This document shows positions 1 through 13,027 of a stretch of DNA of 64,000 nt, one piece after another. Below the pieces are notes generated by a model that saw only the letters and a program-made list of their open reading frames with translations, had not been told where the DNA came from and did no database searches. Numbering within the stretch: the first letter of the stretch is position 1; every line of letters starts with the position of its first letter. Source of the stretch: Yersinia hibernica (GTDB lineage Bacteria > Pseudomonadota > Gammaproteobacteria > Enterobacterales > Enterobacteriaceae); contig NZ_CP032487.1 of assembly GCF_004124235.1 (NCBI RefSeq), positions 3,286,001 through 3,350,000 of the forward strand, written 5' to 3'. A program made the position numbers and the translations under genes.

Positions 1-344
1 CCACTAGCGCCATTTACTATAACGGCCTGTTTGATGTCGCGAATCCCAATGGGGCATTACGGATTTCGATGACAGCGCAGGTGTATATCGTGCTGCATCA
101 GGCCAAAGATGCCGTGGTTATCCCGGCCACCGCATTGGAGAGCAGCAATGGGCATTATCAGGTTCAACTTGTTGATAAAAATGGAAAAATAAGCTACCGC
201 GAAGTCACCGTCGGGATAAACAATAATGTCGATGCCCAGATTCTCTCCGGTTTGCAAGCCGGGGACCTGGTGATTGTGAGTCAGGCGAGTGGCACCACCA
301 GCAACAATAAGGCCCCGCGTATGGGGCCACCAATGGGGATGTAA
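1..344 (+). CDS. macA: MacA, C-terminal part only (efflux membrane-fusion protein)
   Basis: The reading frame is open from the left edge (first full codon at base 3) and stops three bases before macB. About 113 C-terminal residues are present. The segment TAQVYIVLHQAKDAVVIP followed by a beta-rich stretch is typical of the membrane-proximal domain of periplasmic adaptor (HlyD/MacA) proteins, and the tail PRMGPPMGM is a short disordered end. MacA bridges the inner-membrane MacB and outer-membrane TolC in a tripartite pump. The call depends strongly on the adjacent macB; the N-terminus lies outside the window. Confidence 0.85.
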   Translation, partial: TSAIYYNGLFDVANPNGALRISMTAQVYIVLHQAKDAVVIPATALESSNGHYQVQLVDKNGKISYREVTVGINNNVDAQILSGLQAGDLVIVSQASGTTSNNKAPRMGPPMGM

Positions 345-347
345 CTG

Positions 348-2339
348 ATGCCCACTCTCAATCTCGGTAAAACTCTGCTCCAACTCGATAATGTCAGCCG
401 CTGGTTTGTGACGGGTGAAGAAACGGTTCAGGTGCTGAAAAATATCAATCTGACCATCTACAGCGGTGAAATGGTGGCGATTGTCGGGGCATCTGGCTCT
501 GGTAAATCAACCCTCATGAACATTCTCGGCTGTCTGGATAAACCCAGTTCCGGCGAGTATCTAGTGGCAGGGCGTATTCCCCAGCATTTAGATAGCAATG
601 AATTAGCCGAATTACGCCGGGAACATTTTGGCTTTATTTTTCAGCGCTACCATTTACTCAATGATTTGAATGCTCGGGAAAATGTCGAAATTCCGGCGAT
701 TTATGCCGGTGTTGACCAGCAAGAACGCCGCCAGCGCGCCGCCTATCTACTCACCCGCCTTGGATTAGTCGACCGATTGGATTATCACCCCAGCCAACTT
801 TCCGGCGGGCAACAACAGCGAGTCAGTATTGCCAGAGCATTGATGAATGGCGGGGAAGTGATTCTGGCGGATGAACCCACTGGCGCACTCGATACCCACA
901 GTGGCAGCGAAGTCTTAAATATTCTCAAGGATTTACATCTACAAGGTCATACCGTGGTGATTGTCACCCATGATATGTCGATTGCCGAACATGCTCAGCG
1001 GATTATCGAACTCAGAGACGGCGAGATTATTGCTGACCGGCAAATGCCGCCAGCCGCGCAGCCAGAGCCGCTGGCCACAACCCGTGCCATAGCAGCCCCA
1101 GAGATTGCCAATAAAGCGCCACTCACCCCGTGGAAGGCGCAATGGGACCGCCTACAAGAGGCGTTCAAAATGGCGCTGTTAGCGATGTCCGCCCAGCGCT
1201 TGCGCACCTTGTTGACCATGCTGGGGATTATTATCGGCATTGCGTCGGTGGTCTGCGTCGTGGCATTGGGTAAAGGCTCGCAACAACAGGTACTGGCGAA
1301 TATCAATGCCATGGGCACCAGCACCTTGGAGATTTTCCCCGGTAAAGATTTCGGGGATATGCGCTCAGCCGCCATCCACACATTGCGGGCCACTGATGCG
1401 GATGCTTTAGCCCAACAAGGTTATATCCATAGTGTGACGCCGACGGTCTCCACCAGCACCACCCTGCGCTATGGCAATCAATCAGTCAGCGGCACGGTAA
1501 ATGGGGTTGGCGAGCAATATTTTCTGGTGCGCGGTTACACCATCGACCAAGGCATGGCGTTTAACCGCGCCAGTGTAGATAACTTAATGCAGGAAGCGGT
1601 CATTGATGAAAACACGCGCGCGGAACTGTTCCCTAACGGGGAGAATCCACTCGGCAAAGTTATCTTGCTCGGCTCCCTGCCCTGCCGGGTGATTGGCGTA
1701 GCCGCCAAGAAACAGAGTGGTTTTGGTAGTGACGAGAATCTCAACGTGTGGATCCCCTATACCACCGCGATGAAACGCATGCTTGGCCAATCCTATTTAA
1801 AGAGCATCACCGTGCGGGTGAATGATGATATTGACTTGGCCAATGCCGAGCAAGGTGTGACCAAGCTACTGACTCAGCGCCATGGGACTCAGGATTTTTT
1901 CGTCATGAACACCGACAGCATTCGCCAGACCATCGAGAAAACCACCTCGACCATGACATTGTTGGTATCGATGATTGCGGTTATCTCATTGGTGGTCGGT
2001 GGTATTGGGGTAATGAATATCATGCTGGTTTCTGTCACCGAGCGCACCAAAGAGATTGGGGTGCGCATGGCGGTTGGTGCGCGCGCCAGTGACATTATGC
2101 AGCAATTCTTAATTGAAGCGGTGCTGGTGTGTTTGCTGGGCGGAGGGCTCGGCGTTGTACTCTCTCTGGGGATCGGCCTGCTATTTAGCCAGTTCAGCTG
2201 CAGCTTTTCGATGGTTTACTCCGCCACATCCATAACCACCGCATTTGTCTGCTCCAGCTTAATTGGCGTTGCCTTTGGTTTTTTCCCCGCCAAGCGAGCG
2301 GCACAGATGGACCCGATCAGAGCATTGGAACGCGAGTAA
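348..2339 (+). CDS. macB: MacB, macrolide/peptide export ATP-binding and permease protein
   Basis: A 663-residue protein with an N-terminal ABC ATPase fused to a permease, the MacB layout. Walker [10 protein letters not shown] lies at about residues 47-55, the signature LSGGQQQR near 150, and Walker B runs into [10 protein letters not shown] first membrane helix near residue 285 is followed by a large periplasmic domain, then three C-terminal helices ending with the FtsX-like [13 protein letters not shown] loop. It starts four bases after macA stops, so the two are co-translated. The family exports macrolides, enterotoxin or haem precursors with MacA and TolC; the substrate here cannot be read from sequence. 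Confidence 0.93.
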   Translation: MPTLNLGKTLLQLDNVSRWFVTGEETVQVLKNINLTIYSGEMVAIVGASGSGKSTLMNILGCLDKPSSGEYLVAGRIPQHLDSNELAELRREHFGFIFQRYHLLNDLNARENVEIPAIYAGVDQQERRQRAAYLLTRLGLVDRLDYHPSQLSGGQQQRVSIARALMNGGEVILADEPTGALDTHSGSEVLNILKDLHLQGHTVVIVTHDMSIAEHAQRIIELRDGEIIADRQMPPAAQPEPLATTRAIAAPEIANKAPLTPWKAQWDRLQEAFKMALLAMSAQRLRTLLTMLGIIIGIASVVCVVALGKGSQQQVLANINAMGTSTLEIFPGKDFGDMRSAAIHTLRATDADALAQQGYIHSVTPTVSTSTTLRYGNQSVSGTVNGVGEQYFLVRGYTIDQGMAFNRASVDNLMQEAVIDENTRAELFPNGENPLGKVILLGSLPCRVIGVAAKKQSGFGSDENLNVWIPYTTAMKRMLGQSYLKSITVRVNDDIDLANAEQGVTKLLTQRHGTQDFFVMNTDSIRQTIEKTTSTMTLLVSMIAVISLVVGGIGVMNIMLVSVTERTKEIGVRMAVGARASDIMQQFLIEAVLVCLLGGGLGVVLSLGIGLLFSQFSCSFSMVYSATSITTAFVCSSLIGVAFGFFPAKRAAQMDPIRALERE

Positions 2340-2424
2340 CTTCAGTTGTAAGAGTATTGATGCTAATTTCGGTTAATACTCAAGGAGTTATCCTTGTTGC
2401 TATGCAGCTTCAACCGAATACCTC

Positions 2425-3306
2425 CTACTCAAATACGCCGGTCGATAAATAGCGATCCCCGCGATCACAGATAATCGCCACGATAACCGCACCGGGGTTA
2501 TCAGCCGCAACCCGTAATGCTCCGGCCACTGCCCCACCGGAGCTAACACCACAGAAAATCCCCTCTTCTGTGGCCAGCCGGCGCATGGTCTGCTCGGCAG
2601 AGGCTTGGCTGATGTCCAACACCAAATCAACCAGCTCAGGGCGGAAAATGCCCGGCATATATTGCGCTGGCCAGCGGCGAATCCCCGGAATGCTGCTGCC
2701 CTCAGCCGGCTGCAAACCAATAATAGTGACATCCGGATTCTGACTTTTCAGATATTGGCTCACACCGGTAATGGTGCCGGTAGTGCCCATGCTGGAGACA
2801 AAATGGCTAACTGTCCCGGCGGTTTGCTGCCAAACCTCCGGCCCAGTTCCGCTAAAGTGCGCGTAAGGGTTATCGGCATTATTAAACTGATCCAGCACCT
2901 TACCCTGCCCGGCGGCCTGCATTTGCAGTGCTTGATCCCGCGCGCCTTCCATCCCTTGCTCACGGCTGACCAAAATGAGCTCGGCACCGTAAGCGCGCAT
3001 GGCGGCTTGGCGCTCCAGACTCATATTTTCGGGCATCAGTAATTTCAGCTTATAACCTTTGATGGCGGCAATCATCGCCAGCGCAATGCCGGTATTGCCG
3101 CTGGTCGCCTCAATCAATACATCACCCGGCGCAATTTCTCCGCGTAATTCTGCACGTTGGATCATCGCCAGTGCCGCCCTGTCTTTCACCGACCCCGCCG
3201 GATTGTTGCCCTCCAATTTGACCCAAATCTGGGCATTCAGCCCTTGGCTCAAACGTTGCAATTTGACCAGTGGAGTGTTGCCGATACAGTGTTCAAGGGT
3301 TGTCAC
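2425..3306 (-). CDS. cysM: Cysteine synthase B (O-acetylserine/thiosulfate sulfhydrylase)
   Basis: A 293-residue fold-type II PLP enzyme that makes cysteine from O-acetylserine and sulfide, or S-sulfocysteine from thiosulfate. The N-terminus IGNTPLVKLQR, the PLP lysine in NPAGSVKDRAA (about residue 41), TSGNTG substrate loop and GTTGT phosphate-binding loop are all present. The start is a GTG. It follows cysA on the same strand after a 168-base gap holding a copy of the dispersed repeat, so it closes the cysPTWAM cluster. CysB control is expected from the family, but I could not identify a CysB site by eye. Confidence 0.96.
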   Translation of the reverse strand: MTTLEHCIGNTPLVKLQRLSQGLNAQIWVKLEGNNPAGSVKDRAALAMIQRAELRGEIAPGDVLIEATSGNTGIALAMIAAIKGYKLKLLMPENMSLERQAAMRAYGAELILVSREQGMEGARDQALQMQAAGQGKVLDQFNNADNPYAHFSGTGPEVWQQTAGTVSHFVSSMGTTGTITGVSQYLKSQNPDVTIIGLQPAEGSSIPGIRRWPAQYMPGIFRPELVDLVLDISQASAEQTMRRLATEEGIFCGVSSGGAVAGALRVAADNPGAVIVAIICDRGDRYLSTGVFE

Positions 3307-3331
3307 GTTAATTACCTATTAAAATACCGTT

Positions 3332-3396
3332 CCTCCTTGCCGTGGTGTGCGCTGCTTTCACGAACCCGAATCACTGACTGACGTAAGCTCATCGGG
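3332..3396 (-). repeat. Dispersed intergenic repeat, copy 1 (cysA-cysM gap)
   Basis: Read on the minus strand this stretch runs GATGAGCTTACGTCAGTCAG then TGATTCGGGTTCGTGAAAGC. It matches the copies near 32929, 33051 and 54283 over the TCAGTGATTCGGGT core and less well afterwards. It sits between cysA and cysM. Confidence 0.6.
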
Positions 3397-3474
3397 ACTC
3401 ACTCATTAGCTGCCTGGCTACCACCGCAATGACTTTGGGTATGATTCTGTGTCTACAAAAAGAAGAAAAACTTA

Positions 3475-4566
3475 TCAGGCACTTTGGGCTAAAGCAATGG
3501 GTTGCAATAATTGATCGCCAGAATATAAGCGGGCATTTAATCCGCCAACATAGTAGCGATTGCCGCGTACCGGCGCGTCAATATTGCCCTCTGGTAGCAC
3601 AACACTGATAGGATCTTGATGCCAGCCAATAGGCTGCACTGTCAGTTGCCAGAAATGGCCACGTGGGCTGACTTCCAGTACCTGAACCGGCAGCGGGCAG
3701 CGGTCACTCGATTCGGTACTAACCTCCATCTCCCAAGGGCGCAGGAAGAGATCCACACTGCCTTGGTGCATTGGCGCTAAATCCAGCGGCCAATGATGAG
3801 CACCGATAAATAATTGCGAACCACGGATTTCACCGCTCAGGCGGTTAACTTCACCGAGGAATTCCAACACAAAACGGGTTGCAGGATAGCGCCACACTTC
3901 ATCGGGTGTGCCGACCTGCTCAATATTGCCCTGACTCATCACCACCACCCGGTCTGCGACTTCCATCGCCTCTTCTTGGTCGTGGGTCACAAAAACACTG
4001 GTGAATTTCAGCTCTTCATGCAGTTGGCGTAACCAGCGGCGCAGCTCTTTACGCACCTGTGCATCCAGTGCGCCAAAAGGCTCATCCAGCAGCAGAATTT
4101 GCGGTTCAACCGCCAGCGCACGCGCGAGTGCCACCCGCTGTTTTTGACCGCCGGAAAGTTGTGATGGATAGCGGCTAGCCAGATGGCCTAATTGCACCAT
4201 TTCCAGCAGTTGCGTAACTTTCTGGGTGATAGCTGCCGCATTGGGCCGCTCACGGCGCGGTAACACCGTCAAACCAAACGCAATGTTATCGAACACCGTC
4301 ATATGGCGGAACAGCGCGTAATGCTGGAAAACAAAGCCAACCCGCCTATCGCGGGCATGCAAGCGGCTGACATCAGTACCGTGGAAACTTAAACGCCCCG
4401 CGTTTTGGTTCTCCAGCCCGGCAATAATGCGCAATAAAGTGGTTTTTCCCGAACCGGAAGGGCCAAGCAAAGCCACCATTTGGCCCGAGGGAATATCCAG
4501 TGAGATGTTATTCAGGACTTTGGTGCGACCAAAATACTTGCTGATATTATCAATCTCAATGCTCAT
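3475..4566 (-). CDS. cysA: Sulfate/thiosulfate import ATP-binding protein CysA
   Basis: ATPase subunit of the sulfate/thiosulfate importer. Walker A GPSGSGKT is at residues 35-42, the signature LSGGQKQR near 135, Walker [13 protein letters not shown] follows, and a C-terminal TOBE-type regulatory region is present. An ATG nine codons upstream is in frame, but [13 protein letters not shown] is the family start and gives 363 residues, close to the usual length. The start lies inside the 3' end of cysW (11-base overlap), consistent with translational coupling. Confidence 0.95.
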   Translation of the reverse strand: MSIEIDNISKYFGRTKVLNNISLDIPSGQMVALLGPSGSGKTTLLRIIAGLENQNAGRLSFHGTDVSRLHARDRRVGFVFQHYALFRHMTVFDNIAFGLTVLPRRERPNAAAITQKVTQLLEMVQLGHLASRYPSQLSGGQKQRVALARALAVEPQILLLDEPFGALDAQVRKELRRWLRQLHEELKFTSVFVTHDQEEAMEVADRVVVMSQGNIEQVGTPDEVWRYPATRFVLEFLGEVNRLSGEIRGSQLFIGAHHWPLDLAPMHQGSVDLFLRPWEMEVSTESSDRCPLPVQVLEVSPRGHFWQLTVQPIGWHQDPISVVLPEGNIDAPVRGNRYYVGGLNARLYSGDQLLQPIALAQSA

Positions 4567-5431
4567 GCTTTTGCTCCTGTTCGAGGCGAACAACTTGACG
4601 TGCTAAGCGCCATTGCAGGCCGCTTTTCAGAAAAAGGGTCACTATTGCCATCAGAGTCAGTAATGCCGCGGCGGTAAATGCCCCAGCGGTGTTGTAATCC
4701 TGATGCAACAGCTCAACTTGCAGCGGCAAGGTGTAGGTCTCGCCACGAATTGAACCGGATACCACCGAAACCGCACCAAACTCGCCAATAGCGCGGGCGT
4801 TGGTCAGCACCACGCCATACAGCAATGCCCAGCGGATGTTGGGTAAGGTCACGCGGCGGAACATTTGCCAGCCAGAAGCGCCGAGCAATACCGCCGCCTC
4901 ATCTTCCTGACTGCCTTGGCTCATCATCACCGGCACCAGTTCTCGCACCACAAATGGGCAGGTGACAAACACGGTCACCAGCACCATGCCGGGCCAGGAG
5001 AACATCAATTGGATATTGTGCGAGTCCAGCCAGCCCCCCACCACACCGTTTGAGCCGTAAAACAGCAGATACATCAGCCCGGCCACCACGGGGGAAACCG
5101 CAAACGGAATATCAATTAATGTCATCAATAACTGGCGGCCCGGGAACTCAAACCGCGTCACCAGCCAAGCCAGTACCACACCAAACACCAAATTGACCGG
5201 CACCGTAATCAGCGCCACCAATACCGTCAGCCAGATGGCGTGCAGCATGTCTGGGTCAGTTAAATTCTGAACCACCACCTCAAACCCTTTTGAGAATGCG
5301 GTGATAAAGATCCACACCATCGGGACCACGAGCAGTAAAAATGAAAACAGCGCGCCAATGGTAATGAGTGCCCACTTACCCCAATTGATAGGTGGGCGGG
5401 CGACGCCATTAAATTCCGAGATATCAGCCAT
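4556..5431 (-). CDS. cysW: Sulfate/thiosulfate ABC permease CysW
   Basis: A 291-residue inner-membrane permease with about six hydrophobic helices and the conserved cytoplasmic EAA loop ([20 protein letters not shown]), which docks on CysA. Sequence, length and position between cysT and cysA identify it as CysW. It shares a single base with the cysT stop, so the operon is tightly packed. With CysT it forms the heterodimeric membrane channel for sulfate and thiosulfate delivered by CysP or Sbp. Confidence 0.95.
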   Translation of the reverse strand: MADISEFNGVARPPINWGKWALITIGALFSFLLLVVPMVWIFITAFSKGFEVVVQNLTDPDMLHAIWLTVLVALITVPVNLVFGVVLAWLVTRFEFPGRQLLMTLIDIPFAVSPVVAGLMYLLFYGSNGVVGGWLDSHNIQLMFSWPGMVLVTVFVTCPFVVRELVPVMMSQGSQEDEAAVLLGASGWQMFRRVTLPNIRWALLYGVVLTNARAIGEFGAVSVVSGSIRGETYTLPLQVELLHQDYNTAGAFTAAALLTLMAIVTLFLKSGLQWRLARQVVRLEQEQKHEH

Positions 5432-6264
5432 TAGTGCCCGCCTATCCGCCGACCAAAGCGGCTTTGTAAGGTGTTAATAGCAAACAACAGCACCAGTGAA
5501 ACCGCCAAAATGACGGAGGCAATGGCGCTGGCGGCCGGGTAATCAAACTCTTGCAGGCGGATGAAGATCATCAGCGATGTCACTTCCGTCTTCCAGGCGA
5601 TATTACCGGCGATAAAAATAACCGCGCCGAATTCCCCCAGACTGCGGGTAAAGGACAATGCCGTCCCTGCCAACAATGCCGGTGCCAATTCGGGCATCAC
5701 CACCCGGCGAAAACTCTGCCAGCGGCTAGCGCCTAAGGTTTCCGCCGCTTCTTCATATTCTGGCCCCAACTCTTCTAATACCGGCTGCACGGTGCGCACT
5801 ACAAACGGAATGCTGGTGAACGCCATCGCCACCGCAATGCCGAGCCAGGTGAAAGAGACTTTAATGCCAAACTCATTTAACCAAGCCCCGTACCAGCCGG
5901 TAGTGGAAAACAGTGTTGCCAAGGTTAAGCCCGCCACCGCCGTCGGTAAGGCAAACGGCAAATCCATCAAACCATCAAGCAAACTGCGGCCGGGGAATTG
6001 ATAGCGGGTCAGAATCCAAGCCATCAACATGCCAAATACCGCATTGAATACACTTGCCACGCCAGCGGCCAGTAAAGTCACTTTATACGCCGCGACCACC
6101 TGAGGGTTGGTAATCACCGTCCAGTACTGTGCCCAACTCATTTGGGCAACTTGCATCACTAATGCGCTGAGCGGTAATAACAAGATCAAACAGGTGTAAA
6201 GCAGGCTGCTCCCAAGGCTGAGGGTGAATCCGGGCAGAACCCGTTTACTGGATGCCGACAACAT
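5431..6264 (-). CDS. cysT: Sulfate/thiosulfate ABC permease CysT (CysU)
   Basis: A 277-residue membrane protein with six predicted helices. The EAA loop is seen as EEAAETLGASRWQSFRRVVM around residue 190. FTRSLGEFGAVIFIAGN further on is characteristic of CysT/ModB permeases. It partners CysW. The start codon overlaps the cysP stop by one base, which supports the chosen start and co-expression with the binding protein. Confidence 0.95.
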   Translation of the reverse strand: MLSASSKRVLPGFTLSLGSSLLYTCLILLLPLSALVMQVAQMSWAQYWTVITNPQVVAAYKVTLLAAGVASVFNAVFGMLMAWILTRYQFPGRSLLDGLMDLPFALPTAVAGLTLATLFSTTGWYGAWLNEFGIKVSFTWLGIAVAMAFTSIPFVVRTVQPVLEELGPEYEEAAETLGASRWQSFRRVVMPELAPALLAGTALSFTRSLGEFGAVIFIAGNIAWKTEVTSLMIFIRLQEFDYPAASAIASVILAVSLVLLFAINTLQSRFGRRIGGH

Positions 6265-7292
6265 TACTGATGACCTTCTGCTAACAATTTATCCAGCACG
6301 CCACCAGTGGCGAAGTGAGTGCTCATCACTTGTGGCCAGCTACCGAACTGCTCTTCAACCCGGAATAATTTGGTATCAGGGAATTGAGATTTAGCCGCTG
6401 CCATCGCCGCTTTGTCATTGACGCGGTAATTAAAGCTGGTAATAACCTGCTGTGCCGCTGGGCTGTAGAGATAATTGAGATAAGCTTTGGCGGCTTTTTC
6501 GGTGCCATTTTTCTCGATATTTTTATCGACCCAAGCGACGGGGAATTCCGCCAAGATATCAACCGGCGGGACAATGACTTCATATTTGTCAGTGCCATAC
6601 TCTTTGCGAATATTATTGACTTCAGACTCAAAACTGATCAGCACATCACCCAAACCACGTTCCACGAAAGTGGTGGTCGCGCCCCGGCCGCCAGTGTCAA
6701 AAACCACCACATTTTTCAGAAAGCGTTTCATCCAATCGCGGGTTTTGGCAGCATCCTGACCATTGGCTTGCTGAGTTGCCCCCCAAGCGGCCAGGTAGGT
6801 ATAGCGGCCATTGCCAGAGGTTTTGGGATTTGGGAACACCAGTTTGACATCTTCGCGCACCAAATCATCCCAGTTGTGAATGTTTTTGGGATTGTCCTTA
6901 CGCACCAGGAAAGCCATGGTGGAGTAGAACGGCGAGCTATTATTCGGTAAGCGGGTTTGCCAATCGGCGGGGATCAAATTGCCGCGGTCATGCAGGATTT
7001 GTACATCCGTGACTTGGTTATAAGTCACCACATCGGCTTTCAAACCTTGCAAGATAGCCAACGCCTGTTTTGACGAACCGGCATGAGATTGTTTGATAGT
7101 CAGCTTGTCGCCGGGGTTTTGTTGTTCCCACTGTTGCTCAAAACCGGGGTTCAATGCGGTGAATAACTCGCGGGAAACATCATAAGAGCTGTTGAGCAGT
7201 TCAGTGGCGCAGGCGGTTGCACTGCCGAAGATTAATGCGCTAAATAAGGCAACACGGGGCCATTCATTTTTCTTTATTGAAGTCTGTCTCAT
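6264..7292 (-). CDS. cysP: Thiosulfate/sulfate-binding periplasmic protein CysP
   Basis: A 342-residue exported binding protein. The signal peptide has a basic N-region and hydrophobic core and should be cut after ACA (residue 29), so the mature protein starts [14 protein letters not shown] as in E. coli CysP. The motifs SHAGSSKQA and [15 protein letters not shown] are anion-binding signatures of the sulfate-binding family. As first gene of the cysPTWA(M) unit, its upstream gap (7293-7495) should hold the promoter; I saw no clear CysB operator there. Confidence 0.96.
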   Translation of the reverse strand: MRQTSIKKNEWPRVALFSALIFGSATACATELLNSSYDVSRELFTALNPGFEQQWEQQNPGDKLTIKQSHAGSSKQALAILQGLKADVVTYNQVTDVQILHDRGNLIPADWQTRLPNNSSPFYSTMAFLVRKDNPKNIHNWDDLVREDVKLVFPNPKTSGNGRYTYLAAWGATQQANGQDAAKTRDWMKRFLKNVVVFDTGGRGATTTFVERGLGDVLISFESEVNNIRKEYGTDKYEVIVPPVDILAEFPVAWVDKNIEKNGTEKAAKAYLNYLYSPAAQQVITSFNYRVNDKAAMAAAKSQFPDTKLFRVEEQFGSWPQVMSTHFATGGVLDKLLAEGHQ

Positions 7293-7495
7293 TTTGCACC
7301 TTATTCACTGAGTTTATCTGGCAGAGGTATCATTCAAAAAGAATGCTGTGCCGCTAAATTTCATTCAGTGTATTTATAACTAGGTGCATACCTATAACGC
7401 TTTTATATACCGTTTAGTGATGTGCAAGTATCAAATGCTCTAAGCCAGTCACAACGCTGGTCGCCAGCCCACTATTTTACTTATATCTGGTGATT

Positions 7496-7522
7496 AAAAA
7501 GCCCGGCAAAGCTGCACCGGGC
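7496..7522 (-). terminator. Rho-independent terminator after nanT
   Basis: On the minus strand, GCCCGG and CCGGGC form a 6-bp GC stem (loop TGCAGCTTTG) followed by TTTTTA. It lies 28 bases past the nanT stop. Confidence 0.8.
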
Positions 7523-7549
7523 AATAAAAAGGGCTTATGGGCTAAATGG

Positions 7550-9202
<1,653 letters not shown>

Positions 9203-9216
9203 TTATATTTATGCGG

Positions 9217-9255
9217 TTTTACTCCAAACATAATAATTAAAAGGAGTAAAACTCC
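9217..9255. promoter_or_regulatory. Candidate sialic-acid regulator operator upstream of nanT
   Basis: TTTTACTCC (9217-9225) and GGAGTAAAACTCC (9243-9255) form the pattern ACTCC-N17-GGAGT-N3-ACTCC. Exactly the same spacing occurs at 11965-11999 between nanK and nanE. The nearby RpiR-family regulator is the obvious ligand, by inference. The rest of the 353-base gap (9077-9429) holds the nanT promoter region and no gene that I can support. Confidence 0.6.
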
Positions 9256-9429
9256 ATTTGAGTGTATAAGATCAGCCCGCTATTTCAATCACAATGTGTC
9301 TAAAACGTGACAAAGATGGCGAAATGCTAGGGTGAATAAGATAAGCAACAGAATGAGGAGGTATTTACGGCCGCTGGCGGGAGATGTTGGCAGCAGCGGC
9401 AAACTATGACAGCAGAAATGGATTACCAG

Positions 9430-10308
9430 TCATTCATTTCGGCTAATGGCTTGGGTGGTTTTGCGTTTAATGCTTTCAGCCTGAGCCGGATCCGCTTTGA
9501 CCAACAACGCATAAATCAGATCCAAGACAAACAGTTGGGCAATTTTGGTGCCGATGGAGTCGCCCTGCAATTGCCCCTGACGGTTGCCATTGATCAGCAC
9601 AAAATCTGCCAACTCTGTAATGGTGGACCCCATATTGTGTGTGAGTGCGACGGTGGTGGCACCGGCCTGCTTGGCCAGCTTTAATGCATGCACAGTTTCA
9701 GCCGAGGTGCCCGAGTGGCTAATACCTATTGCCACATCACCGGGGCGCATCAAAGAGGCCTGCATATACATAAAATGGTTATTGGTGGCGGCATCAACCC
9801 GTAACCCAATACGCATCAATTTGCCTTTGGCATCTTCCGCGGTGATACCCGATGAGCCGACACCAAAAATGCAGATACGATCAGCCGGGCGCAGCAACTT
9901 AACCACCTGCTCGACACTCTCAAGAGACAGTAAATTCAGGGTTTCAGACAGCACATTATTAATGGCTGACTGTAACTTATTGCCAATCGCCAACGCATTA
10001 TCGCCCTCTTGCACATCGGCATCTAGCAAACTGTTTTCACGATGATGGCGGGTGGCCACTTCAATAGCCAAGTCCATCTTGAAATCTTGAAAACCTTTAT
10101 AACCCAGTGTCCGGCAAAAACGGATAATAGTGGCTTCGCCGGCCTGTGTCAGCGCAGAAAGGTCTGCAATAGAAAGTTGAGTCACTTTCGCCGGCTCCGT
10201 CAGGATATACGCGGCAATACGCTGCGCTGAGCGAGTCAGGCTATTTTGCATAGCACCCAAGGCATCAAGAATTTTACCTGGCTTAAATCGGGGAGCACCA
10301 GTTTTCAC
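9430..10308 (-). CDS. RpiR-family transcriptional regulator of the nan cluster
   Basis: A 292-residue regulator with an N-terminal RpiR helix-turn-helix (SIADLSALTQAGEATIIRFC, roughly residues 45-65) and a C-terminal SIS sugar-phosphate isomerase fold (ICIFGVGSSGITAEDAKGKL; GISHSGTSAET). SIS domains of this family sense phosphosugars. Regulators of this type control sialic acid genes in Vibrio (NanR) and Haemophilus (SiaR), unlike the GntR-type NanR of E. coli. Its position inside the nan cluster suggests that it senses an amino-sugar phosphate such as ManNAc-6-P. It is bounded by a terminator upstream, so it probably has its own promoter. Confidence 0.85.
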   Translation of the reverse strand: MKTGAPRFKPGKILDALGAMQNSLTRSAQRIAAYILTEPAKVTQLSIADLSALTQAGEATIIRFCRTLGYKGFQDFKMDLAIEVATRHHRENSLLDADVQEGDNALAIGNKLQSAINNVLSETLNLLSLESVEQVVKLLRPADRICIFGVGSSGITAEDAKGKLMRIGLRVDAATNNHFMYMQASLMRPGDVAIGISHSGTSAETVHALKLAKQAGATTVALTHNMGSTITELADFVLINGNRQGQLQGDSIGTKIAQLFVLDLIYALLVKADPAQAESIKRKTTQAISRNE

Positions 10309-10423
10309 GCGAACACCTCAAGGGAAAGAGAATTGACAGGCAGGAACGTTTCTGGGGTGCATCATGACATAATTGGCTCATTTCGTGAAGAAAAATGGCG
10401 GAATTGTGCGCGGTGAGATCAAT

Positions 10424-10446
10424 AAAAAAACCCCGGGGGGCCGGGG
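10424..10446 (-). terminator. Terminator after nanK-nanQ
   Basis: On the minus strand, CCCCGG and CCGGGG pair around a CCCC loop, followed by TTTTTTTATT. It ends the nanK-nanQ transcript 56 bases past the nanQ stop and isolates the regulator gene. Confidence 0.8.
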
Positions 10447-10502
10447 AAGATGTCAAAGATAACGTGCTTTTTTATTATCTAAAAGTCATAGAAATATTTT
10501 CT

Positions 10503-11000
<498 letters not shown>

Positions 11001-11891
11001 CTACAGTGATGATTTGGCCCACAATGCGGCCCCCAACAGCCCACTATCCTGCCGGTGATGCGCAGCTTGCACCGGCACCCGGTAGATTGCTGGCAATATC
11101 TTTTGTGCGCCGATGACCCGCTCCAAATAGCCGACAGCTAACCCAACACTCCCCCCCAGAATGACCACCTCCAGATCCAATGCCATTTTCATATCGGCCA
11201 GCATCTGAGCAATCGCAGCCGCCGAGCGGCTAATAATGTTTTCCGCCGGAATATTACCCTGCTGCGCTAATGCAAATACCTTGGCGGCGTCCACCGGCTG
11301 TTTCCAGCCCAGAGTTTCTGCGCCGATTGCGCTACCGGAGGCCACACTCTCAACACATCCTCGCCGGCCACAGCCACACAGTAAACCATGGGGATCAGAC
11401 AAAGTGTGGCCAATGTGTCCTGCCAGCCCGTTTTGACCCACCAGCAACTTTTTATTCAGCACGATGCCGCCGCCCACCCCGGTGGAAACCGTCACAAACA
11501 TCATGTTATTGACTGAAATTATATGGTCACAATCACGACTTAATGCCTGATACTCAGCCCAGGCGGCGGCCTGCCCATCATTGAGCAGCACACAAGGCAA
11601 GTCAGCAATAGACTGGATACAATCTTGTAAGGGAAAATCTGCTAATCCTCCCAGATTGGCTGGATTAAGTGCCGTCAAGCGGCCACCGCTGATAATCCCG
11701 GTTGAAGCAACAGCAATAAAATCAACTAGATGGCGATAGGGCGCAATTAATGTTTCCAGTGTGATAGCCAGTTGTGCTGCCCCTCCACGTGGTGTCGCCA
11801 CCTGCTGACGGCCAATCAACATGCCGCTTTCAGTCACCACTGCCGCCGCAATTTTTGTGCCACCGATATCCAATGCCAACACTTTACCCAT
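11001..11891 (-). CDS. nanK: N-acetylmannosamine kinase NanK
   Basis: A 296-residue ROK-family kinase that phosphorylates ManNAc to ManNAc-6-P. The N-terminal phosphate loop LALDIGGTK (residues 5-13), the catalytic region [17 protein letters not shown] and the ROK zinc motif with cysteines in [11 protein letters not shown] are all intact. It is divergent from nanE, the next enzyme in the pathway, and co-oriented with nanQ. The 281-base divergent gap carries two copies of the proposed operator. Confidence 0.93.
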   Translation of the reverse strand: MGKVLALDIGGTKIAAAVVTESGMLIGRQQVATPRGGAAQLAITLETLIAPYRHLVDFIAVASTGIISGGRLTALNPANLGGLADFPLQDCIQSIADLPCVLLNDGQAAAWAEYQALSRDCDHIISVNNMMFVTVSTGVGGGIVLNKKLLVGQNGLAGHIGHTLSDPHGLLCGCGRRGCVESVASGSAIGAETLGWKQPVDAAKVFALAQQGNIPAENIISRSAAAIAQMLADMKMALDLEVVILGGSVGLAVGYLERVIGAQKILPAIYRVPVQAAHHRQDSGLLGAALWAKSSL

Positions 11892-11964
11892 CTGGCCTAA
11901 CCTCTTGCACCTATAGTGAATGTCATGACGATGATGGCATGACTATGGCAACTTTCCCGCCAAA

Positions 11965-11999
11965 ACTCCATTAATATTTTAAATGAGGAGTAATACTCC
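11965..11999. promoter_or_regulatory. Candidate nan operator in the nanK/nanE divergent gap (first site)
   Basis: ACTCC at 11965-11969 and GGAGTAATACTCC at 11987-11999 repeat the ACTCC-N17-GGAGT-N3-ACTCC layout seen upstream of nanT. The site lies about 75 bases upstream of nanK. Confidence 0.6.
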
Positions 12000-12129
12000 A
12001 ATTCAAAATACCTTCATTGACTGGGAAAAACCTCAGTACGGCGCCGCCTATGGTGCCAAGCTCGCAAGGTGTGCTTCACATTTTAGCTTTCTCACCATTG
12101 CACCTCGGCAATAAAAGATCTAACATAAT

Positions 12130-12142
12130 GGAGTGAAACTTC
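12130..12142. promoter_or_regulatory. Candidate nan operator, second site, close to nanE
   Basis: GGAGTGAAACTTC is a one-mismatch form of the 13-base palindrome, about 30 bases before the nanE start. The upstream ACTCC half-site of the other two sites is missing here. Confidence 0.45.
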
Positions 12143-12172
12143 ATTTAGAATTTAATATCGGAGCAAAAAGCC

Positions 12173-12919
12173 GTGAGCAATCTGACTGTGAGTGACCAGA
12201 TGATGAGTAACACAAATAATCTTCGCCACAAGCTCCAAAATGGACTGATTGCTTCTTGCCAGCCAGTGCCGGGCAGTGCCATGGATACCCCAGAAATTGT
12301 AGCAGCAATGGCATTGGCGGCACTGGCGGGCGGTGCAGTCGGCCTGCGGGTGGAGGGTATTAGCAACATTGAGGCCGTGCGTAAGGTGACTGATGCTCCC
12401 ATCATCGGCATTATTAAACGCGACCTGCCCGACTCCGAGGTTAGAATTACACCGTGGCTGGAAGATGTTGATGCCCTGAGTGTTGCCGGTGCCGATATTA
12501 TTGCATTTGATGTCACCTGCCGCCCGCGCCCGGTGTCCGTGGCAGCGCTGTATCAGCGGGTTCGGGCAACTGGCCGTCTGGCGATGGCGGATGCCTCCAA
12601 TCTGGATGATGGTCTGCTGGCATTCCGGCTGGGCATCGACTTTATCGGCACCACATTATCCGGCTATACACAAAGCCCAGTTCCCGACCAGCCGGACTTG
12701 GCACTGGTTAAACAGTTATCCCAAGAGGGCTGTAAAGTCATTGCAGAGGGCCGTTATAACTCACCCGCACTGGCGGCGGCGGCAATATCTACTGGGGCTT
12801 ATGCCGTCACCGTCGGCTCGGCCATTACCCGCATTGAACATATTTGCGGTTGGTTCTGTGATGCCATTCAACAACAAGTGCCGCCAGAACACGACGCCGC
12901 AAAACTGACTGGATGTTGA
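12173..12919 (+). CDS. nanE: N-acetylmannosamine-6-phosphate 2-epimerase NanE
   Basis: A TIM-barrel epimerase converting ManNAc-6-P to GlcNAc-6-[31 protein letters not shown], the ISNIEAVR segment and [10 protein letters not shown] match NanE. The GTG start has GGAG nine bases upstream and gives 248 residues. ATG codons at 12200 and 12203 would give about 239 residues, nearer the usual 229-235, so the start is uncertain. The C-terminal extension [13 protein letters not shown] is longer than in E. coli. It is followed by nanA after 108 bases, probably in one transcript. Confidence 0.92.
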   Translation: MSNLTVSDQMMSNTNNLRHKLQNGLIASCQPVPGSAMDTPEIVAAMALAALAGGAVGLRVEGISNIEAVRKVTDAPIIGIIKRDLPDSEVRITPWLEDVDALSVAGADIIAFDVTCRPRPVSVAALYQRVRATGRLAMADASNLDDGLLAFRLGIDFIGTTLSGYTQSPVPDQPDLALVKQLSQEGCKVIAEGRYNSPALAAAAISTGAYAVTVGSAITRIEHICGWFCDAIQQQVPPEHDAAKLTGC

Positions 12920-13027
12920 TTGCACTGAATATTAGTCAATGCAATTGATGGAAAAAACTCAAGATTGATAGCGCTAAAAACTCGCGTGACCGACTGGGTC
13001 ACCCACTCTGATTTATTAAGGATGCGT